64,000 nucleotides of DNA from positions 47,326-111,325 of the forward strand of contig JBDKGX010000002.1 in assembly GCA_039797965.1 (NCBI GenBank). Reading direction: 5' to 3'. The notes beneath the pieces were generated by a model. The model had not been told where the DNA came from, searched no databases, and was given only the letters and a program-made list of their open reading frames with translations. Each line of letters begins with the position of its first letter. Within the stretch, counting starts at the first letter, position 1. Shown here one piece after another: positions 36,851 to 45,315 of the stretch. Origin of the DNA: Thiofilum sp039797965 (GTDB lineage: Bacteria > Pseudomonadota > Gammaproteobacteria > Thiotrichales > Thiotrichaceae). Both the position numbers and the translations under genes were made by a program.

Positions 36851-37314
36851 GATTATCTAAAGTCGACAGTTTAAAATGTGCCGTATTACGTTTGCATGAA
36901 GGTAATTTAATTTTTCCAGTTAGTTTATTGGCTGAATTAGTGACTAATGGTGAATTAGAAGAAAGTACAGCAAAGGGGATGGAGGGGTGGCTAACATGGC
37001 GGAGTCGGCGAGTACCAGTAATCTCCCTAGAAACCATGTGCATGAATAATCATGAAAGTGCTAATACTGATAGTAAGTACTTAATTCTACATACTGTATC
37101 CACTTATGCAGGCTTACCCTTTATTGCCATTCGAGTTCAGGGGGGTATGCAAATTGTCGATTTAAAAGAAGATAATTTACGTAATGATTTCAGTGGGAAT
37201 TTTTTACGGTGTCCGTACGTAGCCCGTCAAGTCAGAATTTCTAAGTTGCTTTGTTTTATTCCAGACTTACCCGCCATTGAGCAGTTCTTATCAGAAATCT
37301 TACAAATTCAATAA
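36847..37314 (+). CDS. chpC: CheW-like protein ChpC
   Basis: A 155-residue CheW-domain protein that in P. aeruginosa feeds additional receptors into the Chp kinase. Recognisable are CAVLRLHEGNLIFPVSLLAELV at the start and GWLTWRSRRVPVISLETM near residue 48. The ATGA overlap with chpA argues it is coupled to the kinase. It ends the operon; a hairpin follows. Confidence 0.8.
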   Translation: MRLSKVDSLKCAVLRLHEGNLIFPVSLLAELVTNGELEESTAKGMEGWLTWRSRRVPVISLETMCMNNHESANTDSKYLILHTVSTYAGLPFIAIRVQGGMQIVDLKEDNLRNDFSGNFLRCPYVARQVRISKLLCFIPDLPAIEQFLSEILQIQ

Positions 37315-37332
37315 TTATAAGTGTAATTAAGC

Positions 37333-37363
37333 TGAGTACTTTTGCTTAATCATAAAGTACTCA
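37333..37363. terminator. convergent terminator built from paired AGTACT sites
   Basis: TGAGTACTTT and AAAGTACTCA form a perfect ten-base stem with an 11-base loop between the convergent chpC and apaH genes. The arms are identical in sequence to those at 22427-22458. Confidence 0.65.
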
Positions 37364-37376
37364 TATCTATGGGCAG

Positions 37377-38189
37377 TTAATTGCAATTAACACTATAATG
37401 TTTTTCAGTTTCTAAGCAAAAAGCAGTTAATTTACCACTCCAAACACAGCCAGTATCTAAAGCGACAACGTCAGGTGATAAGTAATACCCTAAAGTAGAC
37501 CAATGTCCGAAAATAACTCTTACGCCTAATGATTTTCGGTTTGGATAGTTAAACCACGGTATTAACGTTGAGGTATTGACCTGTTTAGGACTATTTTTTT
37601 CATTAAAGTCTAAGCGCCCATCTTCATAGCAGTAACGCATTCGAGTTAATACATTCATACTAAAACGTTGGCGATCTATATCAACTAAGTAGGCATCTTC
37701 CCAAAGATCAGGTTCATCACCATAAACTTGTGATAACCAATGACTAGGGTCACGTTGCTGTAATTCTTTTTCTACTTCTACTGCACAACGAATTGCCGTC
37801 GGTAAATCCCATTGAGGAGCAATTCCAGCATGAACAAGCACAGCTTGTTTAGTGGGGTCATAATGGAGTAGCGGTTGGTGTTTAAGCCATTGTACTAGCT
37901 CGGAATAGTCAGGCGCATCCATTAGTTCAGTAAGGCTTTTATGAGGTTTGCGTGTCCCATAAAAACTCGCTATAAGACTAAGGTCATGATTGCCTAAGAC
38001 GGTATGAGCTACCCCCTGATCACACAATTTTTTTACAAAGCGTAAAGTAGCTAACGATTCAGAGCCACGACTGACTAAATCACCTGCAAACCATAACTGA
38101 TCATGAGTAGGGTTAAACTCAATGACTTTTAATAATTCTACTAATGAACTATAGCAGCCCTGTAAATCACCCATTGCATACGTAGCCAT
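37377..38189 (-). CDS. apaH: symmetrical diadenosine tetraphosphatase
   Basis: Hydrolyses Ap4A to two ADP. About 270 residues, with the phosphoesterase blocks GDLQGCYSSL, GDLVSRGSES, LGNHDLSL and HAGIAPQWDL, and the family region FGHWSTLGYYLSPDVVALDTGC. The open frame extends 12 codons upstream to 38225, but that extension would include the terminator of the neighbour, and MATYAMGDLQGC matches the canonical start, so I place it at 38189. In many gammaproteobacteria it sits near ksgA; here it does not. Confidence 0.93.
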   Translation of the reverse strand: MATYAMGDLQGCYSSLVELLKVIEFNPTHDQLWFAGDLVSRGSESLATLRFVKKLCDQGVAHTVLGNHDLSLIASFYGTRKPHKSLTELMDAPDYSELVQWLKHQPLLHYDPTKQAVLVHAGIAPQWDLPTAIRCAVEVEKELQQRDPSHWLSQVYGDEPDLWEDAYLVDIDRQRFSMNVLTRMRYCYEDGRLDFNEKNSPKQVNTSTLIPWFNYPNRKSLGVRVIFGHWSTLGYYLSPDVVALDTGCVWSGKLTAFCLETEKHYSVNCN

Positions 38190-38206
38190 ATTGAAAAACC
38201 CTGCCG

Positions 38207-38234
38207 AAAAAAAACAGCGCCCCAAAGAGCGCTG
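38207..38234 (-). terminator. intrinsic terminator after the Bax-inhibitor gene
   Basis: On the minus strand CAGCGC (38234-38229) pairs with GCGCTG (38220-38215), followed by eight T (38214-38207). It ends the 38265-38975 gene and overlaps the dispensable upstream part of the apaH frame. Confidence 0.85.
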
Positions 38235-38264
38235 CTTAAAACTATTAAGATCTACTAGTCGATA

Positions 38265-38975
38265 TTAGTCACTATTACCTAAAGACATCAGTAATTGTAC
38301 TAAGTAATAGAATAATAATGCCACACTAGAGAATAAGCCTAAAGAAGCGGCAACATATTGATCAGTGTGGTATTCATGAATAATTTGTGAAGTACTATAT
38401 AAAATCGAAGCACTAGCAAATACCACCATAATGGCTGCAAATACCCAACCTAAATTAAAGCCAAATAACATACTGGCTAACATAACCCCTAGTGCAACAA
38501 AGCCACCAATGGTTAAAATAGGCCCTAGGAAAGAAAAGTTTTTCTTAGTAGTAAAAGCTGTAAAAGTAATACCACCTGCTAGCATTAATGTCATTAAGCC
38601 TGCTTGAGGAATAACATTAGGTGCGTAATTATAAGCAATATATAATAAAGGCATAAATACAATAGCCTCAGCTATAATAAATAAGCCTAGACCCATATAT
38701 TGTTTTTCACGTGACATAGGGGTGCGTGCCCAGTTATCGGCAATATAAGAAACACCCATAAATAGTGCGAGTACTACAAACCACATCCATTTATTAGCGG
38801 CTAATACACCCACAAATGATTTTGCAATACCGGAGCTGATTAATAAGGCTTCGACCCCTGCAAAGGCTAAGATAGCTAAGCCTAAATGTAAGTAGGTGCG
38901 TTTAATAAACGTAGAGCGTTCTGTTTCGCTAGCATTAGCGACAATTACGTCGCTATTCATATCCAAATAAGCCAT
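38265..38975 (-). CDS. Bax inhibitor-1 family membrane protein (YccA-like)
   Basis: A 236-residue inner-membrane protein of the TMBIM/BI-1 family with seven hydrophobic helices. The N-terminus NSDVIVANASETERSTFIKRTYLHLG leads into helix one; GLMTLMLAGGITFTAFTTKK and the last helices with ILYSTSQIIHEYHTDQYV are typical of YccA, a modulator of FtsH proteolysis in E. coli. The aspartate-rich C-terminal part matches the proposed calcium/proton leak site. Exact partner unknown. Confidence 0.88.
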   Translation of the reverse strand: MAYLDMNSDVIVANASETERSTFIKRTYLHLGLAILAFAGVEALLISSGIAKSFVGVLAANKWMWFVVLALFMGVSYIADNWARTPMSREKQYMGLGLFIIAEAIVFMPLLYIAYNYAPNVIPQAGLMTLMLAGGITFTAFTTKKNFSFLGPILTIGGFVALGVMLASMLFGFNLGWVFAAIMVVFASASILYSTSQIIHEYHTDQYVAASLGLFSSVALLFYYLVQLLMSLGNSD

Positions 38976-39059
38976 TACTCAATCTCCTCGATCATCGTTA
39001 TTCGGCCATTATCGGTCTTATTGTAGAGTACTTTCAAACTATTGTGAAAAAACTACCTA

Positions 39060-39791
39060 TTACATACGGATCATAATGGGATCAATACCCATTGCAGTAA
39101 TAGATTGCCGCCAGCGGCTGGCCACACCCTGATCACGGGTGGGGCCAATACGAATGCGATACCACACTTGACCATTGACATTAGCTTGTTCAACTCGCGT
39201 GTTCATACCATATTTACGAGCTTTAGCTTGCATCTCCAAGGCGGGCGCTTGAGAGCGATAAGCACCTAGCTGAAACATATAATTACCAACAGGGGCAGCC
39301 TCTTCAGTGGCTACCGTTGTTGTTTTAGCCGTTGGTTTTTCAACCGCAGGTTTTGCTTCGGGTTTGACAGTTTTCTCTTTATCTAGCTTAGTTTTAGGTT
39401 CTTTTTCAGTAGTAGTTGTGGCGGCTTGTTGCGGTTCTGGATTTTCTTCCGCCACTGCAATTGGGGCTAATGACTCATCCATACTAATGACGGGTAATAC
39501 CGCATGATAGCTAAACCCCGGACGTGTAGTTTCGGGGGGGGTTGGTGTGGCAGGTACACTAGATTTTTCAGTACTGACCACGCCATTAGCGGGTATTGCA
39601 GTGCCCTTAGTCGTACTCACAGGCGTATTTTCAGCGGGAGGAGCTGCATTAGTAGCAGGATTACCTCCCATCATTTTAAACATCACAATACCCGCTAATA
39701 AGCCGACTGCTACGCCACCTAGCATCCAGCTCACACCGTATTGAGTGTTTTCAGTACGGGTTTCTTCTTTAAAGTCTTTAGTCATGTCCAT
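39060..39791 (-). CDS. SPOR-domain protein, FtsN-like
   Basis: Bitopic inner-membrane protein of 243 residues: cytoplasmic N-terminus, one helix (about 20-42, WMLGGVAVGLLAGIVMFKM), a long low-complexity linker rich in Pro, Thr, Glu, Lys, and a C-terminal SPOR domain (about 168-243, MFQLGAYRSQAPALEMQAKA) that binds denuded septal peptidoglycan. It lies next to priA, as the FtsN/SPOR gene does in several gammaproteobacteria. A second ATG two codons in is equally possible as start. Whether it is the essential FtsN is inference. Confidence 0.8.
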   Translation of the reverse strand: MDMTKDFKEETRTENTQYGVSWMLGGVAVGLLAGIVMFKMMGGNPATNAAPPAENTPVSTTKGTAIPANGVVSTEKSSVPATPTPPETTRPGFSYHAVLPVISMDESLAPIAVAEENPEPQQAATTTTEKEPKTKLDKEKTVKPEAKPAVEKPTAKTTTVATEEAAPVGNYMFQLGAYRSQAPALEMQAKARKYGMNTRVEQANVNGQVWYRIRIGPTRDQGVASRWRQSITAMGIDPIMIRM

Positions 39792-39909
39792 GAGTCCCCA
39801 TCAAAGGGCAAGATTACTATTGCGTAAGTATAACGAAAAGGATTGGAGTATATGCCAATACTCTAATGGTGCGTAACTTAAGACTGCACCGCAACATTGA
39901 AGTTTAAGT

Positions 39910-42126
39910 TTAGGTTAAATCTAAGGGGTCAACATCAATAGACCAACGTACACTAGCGGGAAATTTCAACTGCTTAGTGGTTTGCGTTAGGTAATTCAAT
40001 AATTTATGCAAGGCTTTACGCTGAGTCGATTGCAATAATAATTGGGTTCGGTAGCGTCCTGCACGTTTTTCCAACATCGCGGTCGTAGGCCCTAATAAAA
40101 TGACTCCACCTAAGCCCAATAATTGTAAATGCTCGGCAATTTTATCTAAAGCTTCTAAAGCTTCATTTAATTCAGGCGCATTAGCACGAATAAGAGCTTG
40201 ATACCCAAACGGTGGGTAATGCCAACGTTTACGTTCGTCTAATAACTGCTTAGCAAAAATCGTATAGCCATGCTCCAGTAGGGTAAGTAAAGCGGGGTTT
40301 TCAGGATGGTTAGTTTGAATAATGACTCGACCTAATTTGTCCGCACGTCCCGCTCGCCCTGCGACTTGCACTAATAACTGCCCCAATCGTTCCCGCGCAT
40401 GATATTCCGAACTCATTAATGCAGCATCAGCCTCCAGTACTACTACTAAAGTTAAATTCGGAAAGTCGTGTCCTTTAGCCAGCATTTGTGTGCCCACTAA
40501 AATCGCGGTGGGATTGTCATGAACTTGTTGTAAACGTTCGGCTAATGCGCCTTTACGCGAAGTACTATCACGATCAATACGAATAATGGGCGTTTGAGGA
40601 AATGTTTGTCCGAGTACTAATTCTAAGCGTTCTGTGCCTTGCCCTTGCGTCAGTAAATGGTGATGACCACAGTGAGGACATTGTTCTGGAACGAATTTTT
40701 CTACGGAGCAATGATGGCAAATCAATTTACCTTGGCGCGAATGATACGTCATATTGGCGCTGCAATACTCACATTGCCCTGACCAACCACAAGCAGAGCA
40801 CTTTAAAACCGGTGCAAATCCGCGCCGATTAATAAATAGCATGACCTGCTCGTGTCGCGCTAAGGTTTGCTTTATTTCAGTCAACGTTAAAGCCGATAAG
40901 CCACTTCGCAATGACTGGCCGCGAGTACTTTGTAATTGCACCGAAGGCGGTTTCGCTGTGCCTGGGCGTTGAGCTAAATGAAAATAATGAAAGCGTCCAC
41001 TGGTAGCATTGTGTAAGGTTTCTAATGAGGGCGTGGCTGAGCCTAAAATAATCGGTACATTAAGCATCTGCGCCCGTTTAATCGCAAGATCGCGTCCGTG
41101 ATACCGAAAACCTTCTTGCTGTTTAAACGAGAGATCGTGCTCCTCATCAATAACAATCAACCCCAAATCAGGACAGGGTGTAAAGACTGCCGAGCGTGTG
41201 CCAATGATAATCCGTACTTGTTGTTGGCGAGCTTGTAGCCATGATTGTAAACGTTCTTGATCCGTTAAAGCCGAATGCAAGCACACCATCCGCTCATGAG
41301 GATAATGCGTGCGAAACCGATTGAGTAATTGAGGGGTTAAACTGATTTCTGGGACGAGGACAAGTACTTGTTTGCCCTGCGCTAAAATGGGAGCCATGAC
41401 GCGTAAATAGACTTCTGTTTTACCACTTCCGGTAATACCGTGCAGCAAAATCGGTTTAAGTACGGGGTGTTCAATGGTTTGTTGTATGTGTCCTACAGTG
41501 TCCAGTTGCTGATCAGTCAGCGTCAAATGGGGGGCTGCTGCAATGTGTTCAATTTGAGCGGGGGGCAAAGTAGTACTTTCTACCAAACCCTTTTCTACCA
41601 AATGGCGCATCACTACCCGCCATCCTGTACCCGCCCATGCCGCGATAGCTTCCTCGCTGACATAGCCCCCTTGAGTTTTCAGCCATTCATATAAAGCCAA
41701 TTGACGTTTAGCCCGTTGTAAGTCTGCGGTGGGGTTTTGCTCAGTGGGTTTTAGTTGCCACCAAATCGGTAAATTAAGGGGGCGTTGTTGGCGTAACAAA
41801 ACAGGCAAAGCGGTAAATACGACCTCGCCAATTGGCTCATGATAGTACTGCGCTGACCATGTTAATAATTCGACTAAATGCGCATCTAAAATAGGCTCAC
41901 TATCCATGAGTTTAGTCATAGGTTTAAGCTTTTTAGGATCAGCGAGTGTAGGCGTAGGGCTATGACCCATGACTAAGCCAACGGTTGAGCGTCCCGCTAA
42001 TTTCACCTCAACGCGTGAGCCTGTAGGTATCTCATCCGACTTAGGGTCATAACTATAATCAAGGGTGCTGTAAAACGGGCGATGCACCGCCACATGGATA
42101 ACAGGAGGTAAACTATTCATAGCCAC
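39910..42126 (-). CDS. priA: primosomal protein N-prime, replication restart helicase
   Basis: DNA helicase that reloads the replisome at stalled forks. The 738 residues contain the N-terminal 3-prime-binding domain, Walker A HGITGSGKTEVYL, the DEEH box VIDEEHDLSFKQQ, and eight zinc-binding cysteines in CSACGWSGQCEYCS and CHHC/CPHCGHH. Full length and normal. Start at MAMNSLPPVIHVAV. Confidence 0.96.
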   Translation of the reverse strand: MAMNSLPPVIHVAVHRPFYSTLDYSYDPKSDEIPTGSRVEVKLAGRSTVGLVMGHSPTPTLADPKKLKPMTKLMDSEPILDAHLVELLTWSAQYYHEPIGEVVFTALPVLLRQQRPLNLPIWWQLKPTEQNPTADLQRAKRQLALYEWLKTQGGYVSEEAIAAWAGTGWRVVMRHLVEKGLVESTTLPPAQIEHIAAAPHLTLTDQQLDTVGHIQQTIEHPVLKPILLHGITGSGKTEVYLRVMAPILAQGKQVLVLVPEISLTPQLLNRFRTHYPHERMVCLHSALTDQERLQSWLQARQQQVRIIIGTRSAVFTPCPDLGLIVIDEEHDLSFKQQEGFRYHGRDLAIKRAQMLNVPIILGSATPSLETLHNATSGRFHYFHLAQRPGTAKPPSVQLQSTRGQSLRSGLSALTLTEIKQTLARHEQVMLFINRRGFAPVLKCSACGWSGQCEYCSANMTYHSRQGKLICHHCSVEKFVPEQCPHCGHHHLLTQGQGTERLELVLGQTFPQTPIIRIDRDSTSRKGALAERLQQVHDNPTAILVGTQMLAKGHDFPNLTLVVVLEADAALMSSEYHARERLGQLLVQVAGRAGRADKLGRVIIQTNHPENPALLTLLEHGYTIFAKQLLDERKRWHYPPFGYQALIRANAPELNEALEALDKIAEHLQLLGLGGVILLGPTTAMLEKRAGRYRTQLLLQSTQRKALHKLLNYLTQTTKQLKFPASVRWSIDVDPLDLT

Positions 42127-42232
42127 ATCTTAGCGTAAATTTGAAAAATCTAAGTACTCAAACGACTCTTTATAGAAAAGTACTCGTACCTAAAATATTC
42201 ATTATGCCACGATCAATAGCCCCAGCAGGGGC

Positions 42233-42259
42233 AAGTACTCCCAACTTGATTGAGTACTT
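42233..42259. repeat. paired AGTACT inverted repeat in the priA-mazG gap
   Basis: AAGTACTC and GAGTACTT arms of eight bases are separated by 11 bases. Two further AGTACT copies lie within the preceding 100 bp. It lies between divergent genes, so here it is probably not a terminator. Confidence 0.5.
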
Positions 42260-42320
42260 TAATGTGGTAAATCTACAACTCTTTGTCGGTACTGTAAAAA
42301 TGCTTTCTATTCAGCTAGCC

Positions 42321-42341
42321 TGTGGATAAGTCTGTGCATAA
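42321..42341. promoter_or_regulatory. two tandem DnaA-box matches
   Basis: TGTGGATAA (42321-42329) is the exact reverse complement of the consensus DnaA box TTATCCACA, and TGTGCATAA (42333-42341) matches TTATNCACA; they are spaced 12 bp apart. A third, weaker match TGTGGACAA lies at 42510-42518. The 549-bp gap between priA and mazG is AT-rich, with no other feature than AGTACT copies and a TTGACA at 42473. It may be a DnaA-controlled promoter or a titration site; three boxes are too few to claim an origin. Confidence 0.5.
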
Positions 42342-42675
42342 CTTTGTAAAAGTACTTGCTAAGTCTCACTCTAGCAAGGTTTGAGCTTTATGAACCGTCC
42401 GTTAATCGAAAATATCAATAGCATAAAAATCAGTGAGTTAATTAAAATGGCTTCAGTCAGCATTCATGTATCTTGACAAACGGTATTATTTCAGAAACGT
42501 TAAAACTATTGTGGACAACTTTTTATAAAATACCCTGAACCCGTCGTAGATTTTTAGTGGTTTAAATCCCTTCTTGATAACAAAAAGTCTTAAAAAAGTG
42601 TGAGCTAATGAGATTAGGGGAACTCTTTTAAAACTGGCATACTTGAGCGATATTTCAAATCAAAGGGGATAACTC

Positions 42676-43473
42676 ATGGCAGAAGCAATCATAGATTTAT
42701 TACAAGTTATGCAGCGTTTGCGTGACCCTGAAACAGGTTGCCCTTGGGATAAACGTCAGACATGGCAAACCCTTTTGCCTTATACCCTTGAGGAAGTTTA
42801 TGAGGTTGCGGATGCCGTAGATCGTAATGATGCCGAGTCATTAAAAGACGAGTTGGGCGATTTATTATTGCAAATTGTATTTATGGCACAGATTGCTGAT
42901 GAGCAGGGATTATTTAATTTTAATGAGGTTGCCAAGGGGATTACTGAAAAAATGCAGCGTCGCCACCCGCATATTTTTGGCGATACTTCATTTGCGAATG
43001 AGCAAGAGCAAAAACAGGCTTGGGAGGCTATTAAACAGCAAGAGCGTCTGGCTAAAGAATCCAGTACTCAAAGTACGCCTACCTTATTTGCTAATATCCC
43101 TAGTACTTTGCCGACCTTATTACGGAGTCAAAAAATACAAAAACGTGTCGCACAAGTGGGGTTTGATTGGGAGCATTGGCAACAAGTACTGCCTAAAATC
43201 CAAGAAGAATTACAAGAAGTCATCGAAGCTGTTGCGAATCAAGAACCCTTTGCAAGGATTGAGGAGGAAGTGGGCGATGTGATTTTTGGTACCACTAATT
43301 TAGCACGTATGTTGGGGGTAAATGCTGATAATGCCTTACGTTTAACCAATCGAAAATTTGAAAATCGATTTTTAAAAGTAGAGCAATTATTAAAAGAGCA
43401 AGGCATTACCTTAGAGCAAGCCACCTTGCAGCAAATGGATGAAGCGTGGGAGCAGGCTAAACAATTTGAGTAG
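42676..43473 (+). CDS. mazG: nucleoside triphosphate pyrophosphohydrolase
   Basis: Hydrolyses (d)NTPs to monophosphates, a house-cleaning enzyme. The 265 residues contain two MazG repeats: the N-terminal one with CPWDKRQTW and EELGD-like LKDELGDLLLQIVFMAQ near residue 56, and the C-terminal catalytic one with RIEEEVGDVIFGTTNLAR near 196. Length matches E. coli MazG (263). No toxin gene mazF is adjacent. Confidence 0.93.
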   Translation: MAEAIIDLLQVMQRLRDPETGCPWDKRQTWQTLLPYTLEEVYEVADAVDRNDAESLKDELGDLLLQIVFMAQIADEQGLFNFNEVAKGITEKMQRRHPHIFGDTSFANEQEQKQAWEAIKQQERLAKESSTQSTPTLFANIPSTLPTLLRSQKIQKRVAQVGFDWEHWQQVLPKIQEELQEVIEAVANQEPFARIEEEVGDVIFGTTNLARMLGVNADNALRLTNRKFENRFLKVEQLLKEQGITLEQATLQQMDEAWEQAKQFE

Positions 43474-43474
43474 C

Positions 43475-43537
43475 TTTAATGCTAGTACTTTAGCATTAAA
43501 TGACTAAAGTACTAGCATTAAATGACTAAAGTACTAG
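43475..43537. terminator. 19-bp-stem hairpin overlapping a 22-bp tandem repeat
   Basis: A perfect 19-base stem (43475-43493 against 43504-43522, loop ten bases) follows the mazG stop and separates it from convergent nnrS. Both arms contain AGTACT. The unit AGCATTAAATGACTAAAGTACT is repeated exactly, 43492-43513 and 43514-43535, so a second copy of the right arm core lies directly behind the first. The duplication could have arisen by slippage. Confidence 0.75.
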
Positions 43538-43550
43538 TTGAGTTTAGTTA

Positions 43551-44744
43551 TTATTGGCTAGGTTTAGTAAAAATAGGGAAATAAGTGATAGTCCATGCAG
43601 TGAATGCAAGTATCCAAATACTTTGACTGAGTATTATCCATATTTCATAGTACTCGGGCACTATCCAAGTATAAAATACCCGAATAAAAGCTCCAGCAAA
43701 TAATAAAATAAAAATAATTCTTAAAAGGCTCGGAGGGTTATTCACATTACGTCCACTATGCCCTAAAGCTACGCGAGACATCATGCTGACGGTAATCATA
43801 GCTAACGCTCCGTAAGCAAAAGCATGAATGCTTTGTGAGTAGGGCACATCAGCAACTACATGAAAATACTTTAAAAGAAAGCCAACACTGATCCAGCCAT
43901 ACCCTAGTACTAGTGACCACAGTAAAGGCATTCCCCAAATATTAGGATGATACCAACCCCATAATCTAAAACCATGTAATAAAGCCTGAATGACCGCTAA
44001 AATTCCTGAAAAGGTTTGAGCAGTATTATTTTGAGTACTGAATCCAATCATTTCACTGACTACGAACATTATAAAGGTAATGATAATTAAAATATCTAAC
44101 CAGCGATATTGTGTAGCCTTAAAGGGAGTATTAATACCATGCTCAATAAAATAGGGAATAACACGTCTGCCCATTACCATGAGCAGCCCTAGTATTATAT
44201 AAAAGCCTAAATATAAACCTATCAATAAACCATTAGCGTTATAGCCTAATAATCCTAAATAGAAAAAACCATTAGTAAGAGTGAGCGCTGATAAAATACC
44301 TAAAATAGGCAATTGTTTATAGTGTTTGGCTTTAAGTAGTGATTTGCCTATCAGTATTACCAATAATAAGTCAAAGCTCAGGTCTGCTAAAGCCACTAGG
44401 TAATTAGGTAAAGGTGAAAACGGCAGTAAGCGAGCTACTAACCAAAGTACTACCAGCACTTTTAATAAAATAGGGGGTGCAGGGGTAATTTGAGTCCAGT
44501 TTTTGACCGCCGTTAGTAAAAATCCAGCAATGACGGCTAAGGTATAGCCAAAGATCATTTCATGCATGTGCCACCATAACGGTGGATAGTGAGGCGGTAA
44601 TAGTTGCCAATGTAAGCCATATAATCCTAACCACAGGATAACACTCAGTATTGCAAAGCTACCGGCGCCTAGAAAAAAGGGTCTAAAGCCTTGAGTCCAA
44701 AAGGTTTGTTTAAGAGGGGTTAGGGAAAGCGTAACCAGAGCCAT
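43551..44744 (-). CDS. nnrS: NnrS-family heme-copper membrane protein
   Basis: A ten-to-twelve helix inner-membrane protein of about 397 residues, associated with resistance to nitrosative stress. Family traits: WTQGFRPFFLGAGSFAIL at the N-terminus, PLWWHMHEMIFGYTLAVIAGFLLTAVKNWTQ (a conserved block near residues 55-85, cited in part), GRRVIPYF, and YSQSIHAFAYGALAMITVSMMSRVALGH. Histidines in the WH and HEM positions are candidate metal ligands. The open frame reaches 44771, but AGGA lies seven bases before the ATG at 44744, so I use that. Confidence 0.88.
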   Translation of the reverse strand: MALVTLSLTPLKQTFWTQGFRPFFLGAGSFAILSVILWLGLYGLHWQLLPPHYPPLWWHMHEMIFGYTLAVIAGFLLTAVKNWTQITPAPPILLKVLVVLWLVARLLPFSPLPNYLVALADLSFDLLLVILIGKSLLKAKHYKQLPILGILSALTLTNGFFYLGLLGYNANGLLIGLYLGFYIILGLLMVMGRRVIPYFIEHGINTPFKATQYRWLDILIIITFIMFVVSEMIGFSTQNNTAQTFSGILAVIQALLHGFRLWGWYHPNIWGMPLLWSLVLGYGWISVGFLLKYFHVVADVPYSQSIHAFAYGALAMITVSMMSRVALGHSGRNVNNPPSLLRIIFILLFAGAFIRVFYTWIVPEYYEIWIILSQSIWILAFTAWTITYFPIFTKPSQ

Positions 44745-44833
44745 GACTAATCCTTTAGTGAGGAAGAACACGATGTTCTAAGGGGATACAAGCTAGGCTA
44801 ATGGAAGAGGGCGATGTAGGTAAAGAGGTCACT

Positions 44834-44861
44834 AAAAAATAAAGCTCCCATAAAGGAGCTT
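44834..44861 (-). terminator. intrinsic terminator, minus strand
   Basis: On the minus strand AAGCTCC pairs with GGAGCTT around a short loop, followed by TATTTTTT. It would stop any transcript coming from ruvA or from the intergenic repeats before nnrS. Confidence 0.8.
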
Positions 44862-44910
44862 AAACATTTAAATAACAAAGGACACTCGTTATTTGTTTTT
44901 CTTATTCTTA

Positions 44911-44937
44911 AAACATCCCCCCATTGCTGAGGGGATC
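44911..44937 (-). other. C-rich terminator-like hairpin
   Basis: On the minus strand ATCCCC pairs with GGGGAT and is followed by GTTTT. It resembles, with a shorter stem, the CCCCCTG/CAGGGGG hairpin in the two 118-bp repeats, and the flanking CTTATT...TTAAAA also matches loosely. It may be a decayed third copy of their hairpin end. Confidence 0.4.
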
Positions 44938-45056
44938 AAAAAGTGAGAAGTACTTTCAAGGTTTCACTATTACGTGTTTGTCCCATTTAGTTTGCTTCTC
45001 ATTGGGGCTTATGGGGTTGGGTTCTTATTAATTAATTATCAAGCTGAGCAACCTTA

Positions 45057-45174
45057 TAAAATTCCCCCTGTTTTTGACGCAGGGGGTATCGGAATCGAGG
45101 CATGGTAGACTATTTATTTTTATTAGAGATTTATGTCTACTCTCTACCTCTTAGGGCTTGCTGTTGATCGTTTT
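45057..45174. repeat. 118-bp repeat, copy 1
   Basis: Identical over 118 bases to 45198-45315; the two copies are separated by 23 bp (period 141 bp). Each begins with CCCCCTG pairing with CAGGGGG (9-base loop), which on the minus strand is followed by AATTTTA like a weak terminator, and contains TAGAGA/TCTCTA and GTAGAC/GTCTAC inverted pairs, so the minus-strand RNA could fold well. On the plus strand the repeat encodes KIPPVFDAGGIGIEAW-stop and, further on, the start MSTLYLLGLAVDRF. Non-coding structured RNA and small-peptide readings are both open. Confidence 0.85.
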
Positions 45175-45249
45175 GTAATTCTTATTATCGCTCGCCTTAA
45201 AATTCCCCCTGTTTTTGACGCAGGGGGTATCGGAATCGAGGCATGGTAG
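45133..45249 (+). CDS. possible 38-residue membrane peptide across the repeat junction
   Basis: ATG at 45133 in copy 1 reads through the 23-bp spacer into copy 2 and stops at TAG 45247. The product has one hydrophobic segment (about residues 3-22, with an Asp-Arg inside) and the tail KIPPVFDAGGIGIEAW. The same tail in copy 1 is preceded, in frame from a GTG at 44974, by another hydrophobic stretch (VPFSLLLIGAYGVGFLL). Both frames therefore read helix plus identical tail. Ribosome-binding sequences are weak (GAGA). It may be chance; copy 2 yields only 15 codons from the corresponding ATG. Confidence 0.25.
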   Translation: MSTLYLLGLAVDRFVILIIARLKIPPVFDAGGIGIEAW

Positions 45250-45315
45250 ACTATTTATTTTTATTAGAGATTTATGTCTACTCTCTACCTCTTAGGGCTT
45301 GCTGTTGATCGTTTT
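45198..45315. repeat. 118-bp repeat, copy 2
   Basis: Exact second copy of 45057-45174, with hairpin arms at 45205-45211 and 45221-45227. Complete identity means the duplication is recent or maintained by gene conversion. Beyond it, 45316-45540 is T-rich on the plus strand (runs of TTATTGTTATT) with no recognisable gene. Confidence 0.85.

Noticed and set aside
38190..38225. N-terminal extension of ApaH
   Set aside because: It would span the intrinsic terminator of the neighbouring gene and is not part of the ApaH family start.
42127..42675. Chromosomal replication origin
   Set aside because: Two or three DnaA boxes only, and no dnaA, dnaN, gidA or rpmH neighbour. Kept only as a DnaA-binding candidate.
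42676..43473. MazG as part of a MazEF toxin-antitoxin system
   Set aside because: No mazE or mazF next to it; two-domain MazG is a housekeeping enzyme.
44974..45108. Second small membrane peptide from a GTG at 44974 with the same tail as the 38-codon frame
   Set aside because: No ATG and no well-placed ribosome-binding site; mentioned as context only.
45057..45315. CRISPR array
   Set aside because: Only two repeat copies of 118 bp with a 23-bp spacer; CRISPR repeats are 23-47 bp with longer regular spacers, and no cas gene is near.
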